DNA from: Gentiana macrophylla
Lineage: Eukaryota; Streptophyta; Magnoliopsida; Gentianales; Gentianaceae
Length of the DNA: 64,000 nt
Assembly: GCA_026214975.1 (NCBI GenBank)
Contig: CM047810.1
Span: 1,984,001-2,048,000, forward strand
Direction: 5' to 3'
In this document: piece by piece, positions 45,775 to 57,661 of the stretch
Position numbering within the stretch: position 1 is the first letter of the stretch
Layout of the letters: each line of letters starts with the position of its first letter
Position numbers and translations under genes: made by a program
Notes under the pieces: generated by a model
Databases searched by the model: none
What the model saw: only the letters and a program-made list of their open reading frames with translations
Told to the model about the DNA's origin: nothing

Positions 45775-47640
45775 TCAAGATGGTTTATTCATAGACAGGG
45801 TCATCGAGGTACAAAACCTCCTCCTCAGCAGCAGGCGGAAGCCCGTGATAATGCTTAAGACGATGTCCATTGACCACAAATCTGGACTCGTCTTTGAAAT
45901 TGAATAGCTCCACCGCTCCAGAAGGAAAGACTCGTTGTACTTGAAATGGCCATACCATCTTGATTTCAACTTACCCGGGAAGAGTCTTAAGCGCGAATTG
46001 TATAATAGAACCAGATCACCTTCTTGAAAGGTCCTCCCCAGAATCTTTTTGTCATGAAACTTCTTCGTGCGCTCCTTGAAAATTTTGGCATTCTCATATG
46101 CCTCTAAACGAAACTCCTCCAGGCGAGTTAATTCTAACATCCTTTTCTCACCGGCCAACGTCTCATCAAAATTTAGCATCCTTGTTGCCCACATGGCCCG
46201 GTGCTCCAGTTCCACAGGTAGATGACATGCCTTTCCAAAAACAATCCTATATGGTGACATTCCAATCGAGGTTTTATATGCAGTCCTATAAGCCCATAAA
46301 GCGTCGTCTAAACGTAACGACCAATCCTTCCTAGTTGTATTAACAGTTTTCTCCAGGATACGCTTTATCTCTCGATTGGTGACTTCTACCTGGCCACTAG
46401 TCTGGGGGTGATATGTGGTTGCTAGCTTTTGTCGAACCCCATACTTAATCATCAGCCGTTCAAAAGGTTTATTACAAAAGTGACTACCATTGTCGCTTAT
46501 AATCGCCCTCGGCGTCCCAAACCTTGTAAAAATGTTCTTCTTCAAGAATCTAACCACAACCCTAGCATCGTTAGTAGGTGAATCAATGGCCTCAACCCAT
46601 TTGGATACATAATCAACAGCAACTAAGATATATCGGTTAGATAGTGATGACGTGAAGGGTCCAACGAAATCTATTCCCCAAACATCAAAAAGTTCTACTT
46701 CTAAGATGCTCTTGAGTGGCATCTCATTCCTCCTTGAAATATTACCTGTCATTTGACAAGCATGACATGCCTTTGCATATTGGTGTGCATCCTTAAACAA
46801 TGTCGGCCAATAAAAACCGCATTGGAGGACTTTGGCCACAGTTTTATCTCCCCCGTAGTGTCCTCCAACTTCATAGGAATGACAATGCTTCAGGATATCA
46901 TTATACTCTTCTTCGGGCACACACCTTCGAAAAACATTATCAGATCCTAGCTTAAACAAATAAGGCTCATCCCAATAGTAGTGTCTAAGATCTTTAAAGA
47001 ACTTTCTCCTTTCTTGGACAGTGAGATTTGGTGGCAGGTACTTTGCGGATAGATAATTGACAAACAAACTAAACCATGGTTGCTTCTTCTCCTTCACAAC
47101 CTCAATTCGCGAAGAAACTGCAGCACAATCTTCATGTCCCCTGATGGTGGTGATGGAGAAAAGTTGTTCATCAGGAAAAGATTCTCCTATCTCAGGTAAT
47201 TCCTCACCATCCTCTAATTGTAAGCGCGATAAATGATCGGCCACCACGTTCTCACTTCCTTTCTTATCTCGGATTTCTACGTCAAATTCTTGCAAAGAGA
47301 GAATCCATCTCAATAGTCTCGGCTTTGAATCTTGCTTTGCTAGGAGATACTTAAGAGCCGCATGGTCAGTCCACACAGTGACTTTAGATCCCACTAAGTA
47401 AGATCTAAATTTGTCAAAAGCAAAGATAACGGCCAAAAGTTCCTTCTCCGTTGTGGCGTAATTTCTTTGGGCAGCATTCAAAGTCCGGCTTGCATAATAA
47501 ATAGGTCTGAAGATCTTATCTTTTCTTTGACCCAAAGCGGCGCCAACAGCAGCATCACTTGCATCACACATCAATTCAAACGGAAGATCCCAATCCGGTG
47601 CTGGCGAGCGGGTGCAGAATCGATCTACTTTTTATTTCGT
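45775..47640 (-). pseudogene. E RNase H-integrase, long open frame
   Basis: 599 aa open from 47574 to 45775; upstream residues in another frame (47575-47640, [11 protein letters not shown]) belong to the same domain. RNase [24 protein letters not shown] and [12 protein letters not shown] carry the catalytic Asp/Glu/Asp. Integrase: zinc domain [14 protein letters not shown] with CHACQM (about residues 232-265). The core is [10 protein letters not shown] (Asp about 300), IISDNGSHF (about 358) and [10 protein letters not shown] (Glu about 395), fitting the D,D35E spacing. [16 protein letters not shown] and [12 protein letters not shown] (GPF/Y module, partly changed) follow. The C-terminus after about 560 looks frameshifted. 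The enzyme would insert element cDNA. Confidence 0.9.
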
Positions 47641-48799
47641 TGAAAGCTTTTATGCACTCATTAGAAAACACGAATGGTACGTCCTTGGCCAATAATTCGG
47701 TAAGAGGTCTAGAGATTAAGGAAAAGTCCTTGATAAACCTACGATAAAATCCGGCGTGGCCTAAAAAACCTCGCAAAGTTTTAAGATTAGTAGGTGGAGG
47801 TAATTTCTCGATCACCTCAACTTTGGCTCTATCCACCTCTATACCGTTTTTTGATATGCGGTGGCCTAGTACTATACCTTCCGTAACCATCAAATGACAT
47901 TTCTCCCAGTTAAGCACAAGATTCGTCTCTTCACATCTCTTCAACACTCGTGCTAGATGTGTGAGACATGAATCGAAATCGTCTCCAAACACGGAGAAAT
48001 CATCCATAAATATTTCCAAGAAATCTTCCACCATATCCGCAAATAATGACATCATACACCGTTGAAACGTCGCGGGGGCGTTACACAATCCAAATGGCAT
48101 TCGATTATACGCAAATGTCCCATATGGGCATGTAAACGTTGTTTTCTCACGATCTTCGGGCGAGATGTGGATTTGATAGTATCCCGAATACCCGTCAAGA
48201 AAACAATAGAAAGCATGCCCGCTCAGTCTCTCGAGCATTTGATCGATGAAGGGAAGAGGAAAATGGTCCTTACGAGTCGCATCATTCAGTTTCCTAAAGT
48301 CTATGCATACTCGATGACCGGTGATTAGCCTCACAGGAATTAACTCATTCAACTCATTGGCTTGCACCGTCAATCCTCCCTTTTTGGGAACTACATGGAT
48401 AGGGCTTACCCATTCGCTATCAGCAATTGGAAATATAATTCCCATTTCTAGCATTTTTATAACTTCATCCCTAACCACGCCCTTTAATTTTGGGGTTAAA
48501 CGCCTCTGAGGTTGTGCAACCGCTTTCTTTTCAGGGTCCACGGAGATTTTGTGCATACATACGCTAGGACTAATGCCCTTAACGTCGCCTATGGTCCATC
48601 CAAATGCTCCATGATACTCTCGCAAAACTCTCATGAGTTTCTCCTCTTGTAGGTCCGTCAAGGAAGAAGATATGATCGATGGCAAGGTCTCATCTTGAAG
48701 AAATACATACTTCAAATTCGCGGGAAGAGGTTTTAAAGTCAAATTTGCGGAGGTTCTTCCAAAGATGTCTTCAACTTTTGACTGTGAGTTTGAGTTCAA
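47576..48799 (-). pseudogene. E reverse transcriptase
   Basis: 407 aa. Blocks in order: LKPLPANLKYVFL (linker), SEWVSPIHVVPKKGG, VCIDFRKLNDATRKDHFPLP (first catalytic Asp region), GYSGYYQIHI, MPFGLCNAPATFQRCM and FMDDFSVFGDD (catalytic DD at about 48000-48010). The thumb LRGFLGHAGFYRRFIKDFS follows. Complete Gypsy RT of the Athila type. It runs out of frame at about 47620, where RNase H continues in another frame, and is out of frame with protease upstream. One or two indels thus break an otherwise full polyprotein. Confidence 0.92.
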
Positions 48800-48833
48800 G
48801 TACTTATGCCACGTTGGTCTATGATAGAATCTT

Positions 48834-50108
48834 TCAATCTCCGCAAAGACTTACTTCCTCTACAGTGTCTTGGGGTCCTCTACTACATCCTGGCCATATC
48901 ATCTTCTCCTCCTCACTACTCACGTACTTGACTTCATCTTCTTCTTCTAAGACAGCATCTAAAAAATCCTTGATATTTTCATGTTGTTGAAATTCTTGAA
49001 CGATCCTATCAATGGAATCCAACATGAAACATGCATCCTCTCCATCATCAGGTTGCTTCATAGTGTCGAAGACATTGAATGCAACTCTCTCTTCGTTCAC
49101 TCTTAACACTAACTCGCCTTTGTAAACATCAATTAGCGTTCTACTAGTAGCCATGAAAGGTCTTCCTAATATCAATGGTACCTCGTAGTTAGCTTCCATA
49201 TCTAATACCACAAAGTCGACAGGAAATACAAACTTTTCAACTCTTACTAGCACATCCTCAACCACTCCACACGGTTCCTTGACAGAACGGTCAGCTAATT
49301 GCAACGTGATTGAGGTCTTCTTAAGATCTTTCATGCCTAGCTTCCGAAAAATAGATAGTGGCATCAGGTTCACGCTTGCTCCTAGATCACACAAAGCTTT
49401 GTTCAGACATACGTTACCTATGGTGCAGGGAATGAGAAAGCTCCCCGGATCTTTGCATTTTGGGGGTAACTTATGTTGAAGAATGGCTGAGCACTCCTCA
49501 TTAAGGCATATGGTCTCTAAATCTAGAAGTTTCCTTTTAGTTGAGACGGCGTCTTTTAAAAACTTGGTGTACTCAGGCATTTCAGCTAGTGCTTCAACTA
49601 GGGGTATATTGATTTGTAACTTACTAAACATATCCACGAACTTATTATACCTCTTATTATCAAACTTAGGCTTCGGCTTTGATGGAGGATAAGGTAGAGT
49701 TGAAGGATCGACATCAGTGAAAATTGGATACTTATTGTTGTAAAGTTCAACTCTAGGGCCAGCAGGTTCTTTATACGTTCTTTGCTCAGGCAAAGTCTCG
49801 GAAGTATTAGTCTCATTGCTTGGCTCACCATCCTTATTCTTTGTGACTTTTTCTTTCTCTTGCAAGGATGGTGGAGTTACCTCCTTTCCACTTCTTGTCA
49901 TGATCGCATTCAAATCCTTAGGGTTCTTCTCAGTGTTGCTTGGCAACCCTCCAGGAGGTCTAGTTGAGACTTGCTCAGCTAGTTGTCCTACTTGGTGCGT
50001 GAGATTTTGGACTAGAGCTTCCTGATTGGTTACCTTGGCATCTGTCTTCTGACAATATTGGCTAAAGTTAGTGGCTAATTCAGCCATAGATTTTGAAAGT
50101 TGTCCCAT
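48834..50108 (-). pseudogene. E gag C-terminus and protease
   Basis: 424 aa. Starts in the coiled-coil part of gag ([33 protein letters not shown]), then RPPGGLPSNTEKNPKDLNAI and MTRSGKEV. The protease follows: ALCDLGASVNLMPLSIF with the active-site Asp at about residue 241 (DLGAS, as usual in Athila, in place of DSGAS), then FVVLDMEANYEVPLILGRPF. It ends by frameshift just before RT. Same strand and order as RT and integrase. Confidence 0.9.
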
Positions 50109-50301
50109 ATTGTCAGTGACGACATTACTCAGTTTTTCTATCGCAGCTTCCCAACCAAAAGTTTTAGTCTGCTGTGGTACATAAGGGGTAGGCGGTTTAG
50201 GCCTTTCTCCTGCATTTATGTCACTATATCGGAATCCAGGATGGTTATGATTAGGTCCAGCACCCTCCCCGACATAATTGGCTTCTTCAAGACCAACATT
50301 C

Positions 50302-51393
50302 TCACTTTGAGGTGCTACCTCGATTCCACCCTTTCTCTACTCTTGTCATCCTCTCTTGCATCCCATCTACCTTATCATTGATAATGAAAAGTTGTTCTAA
50401 GATTTTGGTAGATGCACTATCATCAAATATATCGCCATCTTCACAAGCTATGTCATTGCCTCCCCATTGGCTATTCATCGCTATTTGCTCCATCTTCCTC
50501 TTGTGCCTCCTCGGAGATAAAGAACAAACGCTCCATTGCTTTGGGCGTCTACTCTAATTTTCTCAGTCTCTCTCACCCATGGTAAAAGTTTGCATTAAAA
50601 TCCAAAGAGAGATGTCATGATGAGGACACTTCCTCATAGCTTCCTTAAAACGCTCCCAAGCTTGATCAAAACTCTCCCAGTGTTGTTGCTCAAATCCTAG
50701 GATGTCTTGGCGTAACTTAAAAGTTTTTCCTAAGGAAAATACTTATTCATGAATTTTTGCAACAATTGTTCCCAAGTTGTGATAGATCCAAATTCTAAAG
50801 AGAGAAGCCATTGCTTAGCTTTATCTTTCAAAGTGAAAGGAAAGAGCTTAAGATTTAATGTTCCTCCGGGATTAATTACAGTTTCACTTTGTCTTGACGA
50901 TTTCCAAGAAATTTGTCACGTGAACACCAGGATCCTCGTTTTGGACTCCATGAAAAGTAGAATAATTGGTCACCATTTGAATTACATTAGGCCTAGGGTG
51001 ATAGACTTCATGAAATCTTGCGGTGCTACGATAGCGGGAATGAATTGTTCAATAGTGGGCGTTGCATAACTTTGCAAAGTACGCCTCGCTCCTTGAACTA
51101 GGGTTTGGTTCTCATTATTAGCATTTGCATTCACATTATTGGCATTATTGATAACAGGATTAGGTACCTGGTTTGGATTGACCGGATTTCCTTCCATTTC
51201 CGTTTCAGATTCAGAATGCTCAGAATGATCGGTTGTATGTCCTTTTTCCACTCCTTGCTCGCTTTCCTCAAGATTTGGATCCTCTTCTCCTTGCTTAGCC
51301 AGTTCCCTAGCTAACTTCCTATTCCTTCTTGCAAATTTCTCTATCTCAAGATTATAAGGCTCAAGCGGTTCCTTCGATTTCCGAGTAGCGTAC
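50302..51393 (-). pseudogene. E gag, N-terminal and capsid part
   Basis: From 51393 down: ATRKSKEPLEPYNLEIEKFA, RRNRKLARELAKQGEED, then an Asn-rich stretch and RRTLQSYATPTIEQFIPAIV (near 51075-51015). The capsid follows in broken frames, and NSQWGGNDIACEDGDIFDD near 50480-50400. The paralogue in element F keeps the capsid in one frame (62325-61543). Frameshifts near 51000 and 50700. Confidence 0.8.
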
Positions 51394-51715
51394 TATAAAA
51401 TAATAAACAACAATAAAACAATTAATCACTAGTAAAGGCTAGGCCTTTAACTAACTAAATAAAACAGACTCGAAATAAATTTGAGAAAAGAAAACGTAAA
51501 TAAAACAGAAGCAGAATGTTTTAAAACTAAGACAGAATCAGAAACAGAAAAGAAAACTAATTCTCGGTCGACCGAGGGATAGTGTTCGGTCGACCGAACA
51601 CTTTTTTTTTTATTAATTTTTTTATGACACTGTTTAATATACAGACTCTTATTCACAGAATATTCACGAATCCAGTTCTAACAAAATAAGCTATATCTCA
51701 ATTTAATGACTCGAG
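51394..51715 (-). promoter_or_regulatory. E leader with TCGGTCGACCGA palindromes
   Basis: Between primer-binding site and gag. It holds two perfect palindromes only 6 bp apart: CTCGGTCGACCGAG (51563-51576) and GTGTTCGGTCGACCGAACAC (51582-51601). The same core is in the LTR of this element, so it is present at least twice in the transcribed RNA. Confidence 0.75.
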
Positions 51716-51733
51716 TCCCCGGCAACGGCGCCA
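51716..51733 (-). promoter_or_regulatory. Primer-binding site of E
   Basis: Element-sense TGGCGCCGTTGCCGGGGA, next to the LTR start at 51740. Confidence 0.93.
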
Positions 51734-51739
51734 AAAACT

Positions 51740-53338
51740 TGATGGAGGTCAAGTTAAATTATTAACTCGATGCCTACTAACACACTAGCAAGAGAACTAG
51801 GTTCAATTGTAGTATAGTCAGATAGAGTCGAGGTCGATCCCACAGAGACTCGGCACAAATAAAACACAACTTTATCCTTTTAGAACTAAATTGAAAGGGC
51901 GGTCTACGACCAACTAAATGCAGTAAATAAAATAGTGACAACCACAAGCCACAAAAGACCACAAAGACAAACTAAAGACTACTGAAACACGGATAATACG
52001 GTTGATATTATCTAAACAAATAGTATTGATTACGCTAGTAGATTATAACTCCCCCATGTGGATTAGGATAATAACGAGACAAAACAAACGTTAAAGATTT
52101 ATTATTATGACTACGGGAGTCATCCCCTAAGGTAGATTTAGCTCCAATTAGGCCCTCTAAATCATCGTGCCTCCATTACGTGACTTCGCTTTTTAATGCC
52201 TCCATCTCATATAACTTCTGACACAATTACGAGACTAGGGATGCCGGTATAAACCGTAACCTCATCTAAGCAACATTCCTAGGGTAAGGCGTACTTCTTA
52301 GATGCCGATTCAATCTATATCCTAAGTAACAATCACTTTTTGGGTTTCATGTTAAATTATGATGACAAATAATTAAGTTGATCAGGTTTAATTACTCGTT
52401 TTAATTCCAAATCAAAGAATCTGACGTAGTCGAAGCCGATCATAATATTGCCCTACACCTTACCACACTCGGTCGACCGAACGACAGCACTCGGGCGACC
52501 GAGTGACACGTCTAGGTCGACCGAACACAGTTCTGTGTCGGAACAAATCATGATTACTTCTTAACGTTTCTAACCTAAACACATGGGTTCGTAAATTAAT
52601 CTACATCACGCAATCAATACAGATAAAATTACTCCATAATAAAATATAACAGATCTACGAATAAAGATTGCATAATTGAATAGTCATACCCTCGAAGACG
52701 AGAGTGACTCCCACTCTTTAATGCGCTCCCTAATCGGAGAATCCGATGAATCCACAATGTACGAACATAAAGAAAAAATAAAACTAGAACTTAAAAGCTA
52801 AAATTGTATGAATTGTTTTGTGTTGTAGTGGTGTGTTTTCTCAATTCCGTAGCTGCTGTTTAAATAGGAGTTGTAGCCGACATAGGGAGAATCCAGAAGA
52901 TTGACATGCATTTATCACATCAGGCTCGGATGACCGAACGTACACGCTCGGTCGACCGAATGGCATGGCTCGGTCGACCGAGCCTCCTTCTTTACGCGTT
53001 TTCAATTTTGCTTCGTCTGACTTGTTCCCCACTCCATGCTTTTGAATTGATCTGATTTATCTTTTCTTTAATGCTCCGATTTTCTTCTCTTTTATCTTGA
53101 GATCTCCCGATTGTATGATAATTATCTTCCCGATTTATCATGATCTGCAAAATCAGCATTTATCACACAATTAATTGCTCTTTTATAATAAAAACAGCTA
53201 AATACCAATTATCATATTAATAATCACTTATCATTAAATAATAAATATAAACACGTGATTAAATATGAAATATATATAATTAACTCCGATTTAAGGTTAT
53301 AATTGATGACATAAATAGGTATATTTTAACTGCCATCA
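51740..53338 (-). mobile_element. 5' LTR of E
   Basis: 1599 bp with TG...CA ends. TATTTAAAC (element sense, 52858-52868) is the likely TATA. Palindromes upstream of it are at 52948-52959 and 52967-52984, and in the transcribed part at 52469-52522. Its U3 shares a block with element F (TTATCTTGAGAT...CTTCC...GATTYATCA, E near 53085-53165, F near 53440-53525). Confidence 0.93.
52858..52984 (-). promoter_or_regulatory. TATA and palindrome cluster of E LTR
   Basis: TATA-like CCTATTTAAAC is followed upstream (element sense) by a degenerate copy near 52924-52940 and by TCGGTCGACCGA (52948-52959) and GGCTCGGTCGACCGAGCC (52967-52984). The last is a perfect 18-bp palindrome. Confidence 0.75.
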
Positions 53339-53343
53339 GCTGC

Positions 53344-53698
53344 CAGCGAGCTCACTGCTTTTTGATTGGCTCGCTGGCTTTTCTTGTTCCTTACTCCACT
53401 TTTCGTGCTGCTCCGGTATTTATCTTTAATGCAATCCGACTCTGCCTTGATTTCTCTTGAGATTTACTTCCTCTGATAATAGATATCTTCCGATTCATCA
53501 CAATCTATAAAATCAATATTTATCGCACAGTAAATCATATTTAAATAATATAAACAGATAAATACCAAATTATATCTTATAAATCACATAACATTAAATA
53601 ATCAATATAAACATGTGATTTAATATAAAATACATATTATTAAGCTCGATTTAAGGACAACGTTGATGACATTTACGAGTATAATCTGACCGTCATCA
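53344..53698 (-). mobile_element. Element F 3' LTR, second part
   Basis: Continues 42597-43687 after the GCTGC duplication. In element sense the F LTR begins here with TGATGACGGTCAG at 53698, next to a polypurine tract (complement of ACTACCCCCCACTTAG). It contains GCCAGCGAGC (53342-53351) and GCTCGCTGGC (53369-53378), 10-bp inverted arms. Confidence 0.9.
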
Positions 53699-55167
53699 AC
53701 TACCCCCCACTTAGACTTTGATCGTCCCGAACAAAGCATCAATAAGTCATTCCCAAGACAACATTTTCCATGGTCAAATCATACTTACGCAAGAAACTCG
53801 AGTCAACTCATACCATTCATGCTCATAAGGTATCCATTATTCACTACTCGCTATGAATCGAAGTGATGTGTGCATGTGCATTCAGTTTTATATATTCGTG
53901 GCAAGATTAAAGTTTATGCTAACTTCGCAGTATTAACCCACCAACATCAGCATTCCCACTTCTTAAGCCTCGCAATGGCTAAAGACATGGTGCAATAAGC
54001 AAGAGCGTTATCCAGAAGGTTTTTGGACTCGGAGACCGAGAAATACTCAAAGCCTCTTAAAAAGTTGAATTTCTCGCATTTTCATAATTTCAAGCATTAA
54101 CACCTCTCAAGAAAGAAAATTTCTTTAAAGGTAAAGTATGCATTGAAAGAATCCTCCTCACACAGATTAGTCAATTGTATTGAATATTACCACAAGCGCG
54201 GGGCTAACTTTGGTAATGTTACTACAACCCCAGTGTTTAACGCATTGTCAAAACACAGATAATTCTCAAGCTTATTACTCCGCTTTGATGGCCAGAAGAT
54301 AGGAATACATCAGCAGATAAATATCGACACTAAGTCTACATAACCAATCATCTACGCAATGTACACATAATTCTTCTAGTTATTATAATTCGTGCGGTAA
54401 ACATCGATCCACAATTTGAGTAATCGAATAATAAACAACTACTTGCAACAGTCGGCATGAATATCCTTAAATTTACATTCACATAAGTATGAAATGATCA
54501 TGTGCTCATGCAACTTGGTTCCTTCCCTACTAATTCCATGTTTAAGAACTCACAATTCTAAGGGTACGAGATACTTAATTTGGCATTTGTTCAATTTTTT
54601 CATTTTTCACCGTTTCATTCAATTTTCAATTATAACACATCATAGCTAAGTCTCCTACCCCCCACTTAAACTTGGCATTGTCCCCAATGACAAAGAAAAA
54701 GGAGAATTTAAGAAAAATACTTAGCTCTGGAAACGGCTCTCAGGGTAGATGCAGAATATAGTAGTAGTTCAAGCACGTCGTGGAGAAGCAAACGAAAACC
54801 CGTTTAAGCAAACCAAACAGAAACTCCACGAAACCGTTAATAACATGTCAATGAAAGTTATAAAATAACGTGGTAGTAATTAGATATAGAATATCCAAAA
54901 ACAAATTAAGCCACTTTATTTCATACAACCAATGACAAGGAAAACAAAAGAGTTAAAACTACAAAACTCACATGGCGGATATCAAGGAAAAAACCTCGTT
55001 TATTCCGAACTTAGAATCGGAACATGGCGAGATAAAAAAAACCTTCATAGGCTCATGCTACTTTATTAAAAGCAAAAACAAAAACAAACTAAAATTACCT
55101 AAAATATAGTTTTTTAAGAAATAGTTCTGAGGTTATAGTCGTCAGCTCGACTCAGTTCCACGATGAT
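53699..55167 (-). mobile_element. Element F post-integrase region
   Basis: Non-coding, clearly related to 44340-45774 of element E throughout (for example the AGCGCGGGGCTA words and the CTTAGCTCTGGAAACGGCTC block at 54720). E and F are therefore sister families. No env-like frame. Confidence 0.65.
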
Positions 55168-56931
55168 CTAGTTGTAACTAGGATTGCCGAGAGTAAATAC
55201 TTCTTCCTCCCTATCAAATTGATTCCCGAGGTAATGCTTTAATCGGTGGCCATTCACCACAAAAGGCTTTCGATCATCCAAGTGACTTACCTCTACAGCT
55301 CCGGAAGGAAATACTTTACTCACTTTATAAGGACCAAACCATCTTGATTTTAGCTTTCCCGGGAAAAGTTTCAAGCGCGAATTGTAAACAAGAACCATAT
55401 CACCCACCTTAAAGGTGCGGTCAAGGATCTTTTTATCATGAAATCTCTTAGTGCGCTCTTTATAGATCCGAGCATTCTCGTAAGCTTCAATGCGAAACTC
55501 TTATAGGCGAGTCATTTCCAACAATCTCTTTTCTCCGGCTAAACTTTCATCAAAATTCAACATACGAGTAGCCCATAAGGCACGGTGCTCAAGTTCAACA
55601 GGTAGATGACACGCTTTCCCATAAAAAATCTGGTACGGGGACATACCAAAGGCAGTCTTATACGCAGTCCGATAAGCCCATAAAGCGTTATCTAACTTCA
55701 ATGACCAATCTTTCCGTGTCGGGTTCACAGTTTTCTCTAGAATGCGCTTAATTTCTCGATTAGTGACCTCAACTTGACCACTTGTTTGGGGATGATAAGC
55801 GGTAGCTAACTTATGTCTCACCCCGTACTTGACCATTAACTTCTCAAACAACTTATTACAGAAATGGCTTCCGTTGTCACTAATTATGGCACGAGGGATT
55901 CCAAACCGGGTGAAGATATTTTTCTTTAAGCACCGCAGTACAACCTTTGAATCATTAGTAGGCGAAGCAATTGCCTCGACCCATTTGGACACATAGTCGA
56001 CTGCCACCAAAATATAACGGTTTGAAACAGACGAAGTGAAAGGTCCCACAAAATCAATACCCCATACATCAAAGATTTCTGGTTCTAGGATACTCCTCAG
56101 TGGCATTTCATTTCTCTTCGAGATATTGCCCGTCATTTGGCATGAATGATAGGATCTAGCATATTCGTGTGCAGTTTTGTAAAGATTTGGCCAGTAGAAA
56201 CCACATTGGAGAACTTTAGCAGCAGTCTTGTCCCCTCCATAGTGTCCTCCTGCTTCACAAGTATGGCAATGTTTAATTATATCGGGGAATTCACTCTCAG
56301 GAACACATCTTCTAAAGATATTGTCTGAGCAACGCTTAAAAAGATAGGGTTCATCATAATAATAGTGTTTAAGGTTCACAAAGAACTTCTTCTTTTGCTG
56401 TTGGTTCAAGTCTGGTGGCAAATATCTCCCGGATAAATAATTCACATAATATTTAAACCATGGTTGTTGCTTCTCAGCCTTAACAACCTCACTTCGTGAA
56501 GAAATTTCGGCGCAATCACTATTCCTTAAAATGGTAGAGATGGAGGATAATTGCTCATCGGGGGGCTTTTCTAAGCAGGTTTGTTCAGTTCCAGAGGGTG
56601 TAAATGCCTCATCGGGCTCTCTCTCCTCATCCCTAACATCCTCTACATTTTCCATGTTCTTTGGGATTGGTGGAGTAAGCTCCTTTCCAATTCTAGTCAT
56701 TATCGCATTCACATCCCTAGGGTTCCTATCAGTGTTGCTGGGGAATCCCCCAGGAGGTCTAGTTGACAGTTGTTCAGCTAATTGTCCTATTTGATGAGAG
56801 ATATTCTGGACTAAGGCTTCTTGGTTGGTGACTTTGGCATCATTACTTTGACAGTATTGGTGAAAGTTTGTAGCCAAGTCAGTAATGGAATTTGGTAATT
56901 GATTCACAGTGTCAGACATTGTGTTACTCAT
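55168..56931 (-). pseudogene. Element F gag-integrase fusion frame
   Basis: One frame of 588 codons with a single TAA (55501-55503), where E has Glu (TRL-EEFR). Residues 1-125 are gag C-terminus ([50 protein letters not shown]). At about residues 120-130 (near 56550-56580) it passes straight into the RNase H-integrase linker ([12 protein letters not shown]). Integrase follows: [74 protein letters not shown] and GKLKSRWFGPYK. Protease, RT and RNase H are deleted without loss of frame. HHCC and D,D,E residues are all present. Confidence 0.85.
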
Positions 56932-57210
56932 CTTTTCAAGTGCAACTTCCCAACCGTAAGTTTGAGCTTGCTGGGGTACATAAGTGTTGTGTGGTTTTAC
57001 CCCTTCATTTGGATCACTCCATTAGAATTCAGGTTGGTCATGATTTGGTTTGTAACTGTCATATTGATTACCATGTCTCCCAATGTAATTGGCATCTTTA
57101 GTACCAGCATTCTCTAGTTGATTAATCGTTTTCGTCCCTTTTCAGTCTCCACTCGTACAATCCTTTCATGCATACCATCCACCTTATCAATTATAATCAA
57201 TAGAGTATGT
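56932..57210 (-). pseudogene. Element F gag middle part
   Basis: Decayed continuation of gag toward the G insertion ([13 protein letters not shown] words, then the helical IDKVDGMHERIVRVE region near 57170-57195; compare NDKVDGMQERMTRVEK in E). Stopped by the AGGAT duplication at 57211-57215. Confidence 0.65.
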
Positions 57211-57215
57211 AGGAT

Positions 57216-57661
57216 TGATAAGAGGATTTTTGCAATCCGGTTAATCAAGTAAAAACTCGAAACCTTAGCAAAATCTACTTTCTAACCGGCAGTGGACCGG
57301 GTCGATTGTAGGTAGTGATTGAGGAGTCCGAGGTCAACCCACAGAGATTGGCTTTGAGTACCACAGCTGACTTATCACTCAGTTCAGGTCAACCAGGAAA
57401 ATAGGGTGTTATACTATTGTATAAAAGAAAGATTATACTAACGGATTTCTTAACGATTAAAAGAGGTACAGCCGAACTACGATCCAGCGGATTACTCTAC
57501 CCTCAAACAAACTACCCTGGGAGTGTGCTCTACCTTCCTTGTCTAAGCGATAAAAACCTTGTATTGGAATGGACTTAATGACTGGAGTGTCAATCTAATG
57601 CACAGGTAGGTGTCAAACTACCTTTAAGCCAAAACGTCTACGGTCCCGAAACCCCGGTTCT
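57216..57661 (-). mobile_element. 3' LTR of G, truncated
   Basis: Matches 59897-60356 of the 5' LTR with moderate divergence and stops at ACCCCGGTTC. Confidence 0.88.

Larger units (their letters stand above)
43688..53338 (-). mobile_element. Element E, nearly complete Athila-type, TSD GCTGC
   Basis: Minus-strand Gypsy element of 9651 bp with TG...CA ends and perfect 5-bp duplications GCTGC (43683-43687 and 53339-53343). Order in element sense: 5' LTR (51740-53338), primer-binding site, leader, gag, protease, RT, RNase H, integrase, about 1.4 kb non-coding, polypurine tract, 3' LTR (43688-44339). All catalytic motifs are present, but gag and pol are split by frameshifts and the 3' LTR has lost about 950 bp. 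It is the best-preserved Gypsy element here. Confidence 0.95.
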
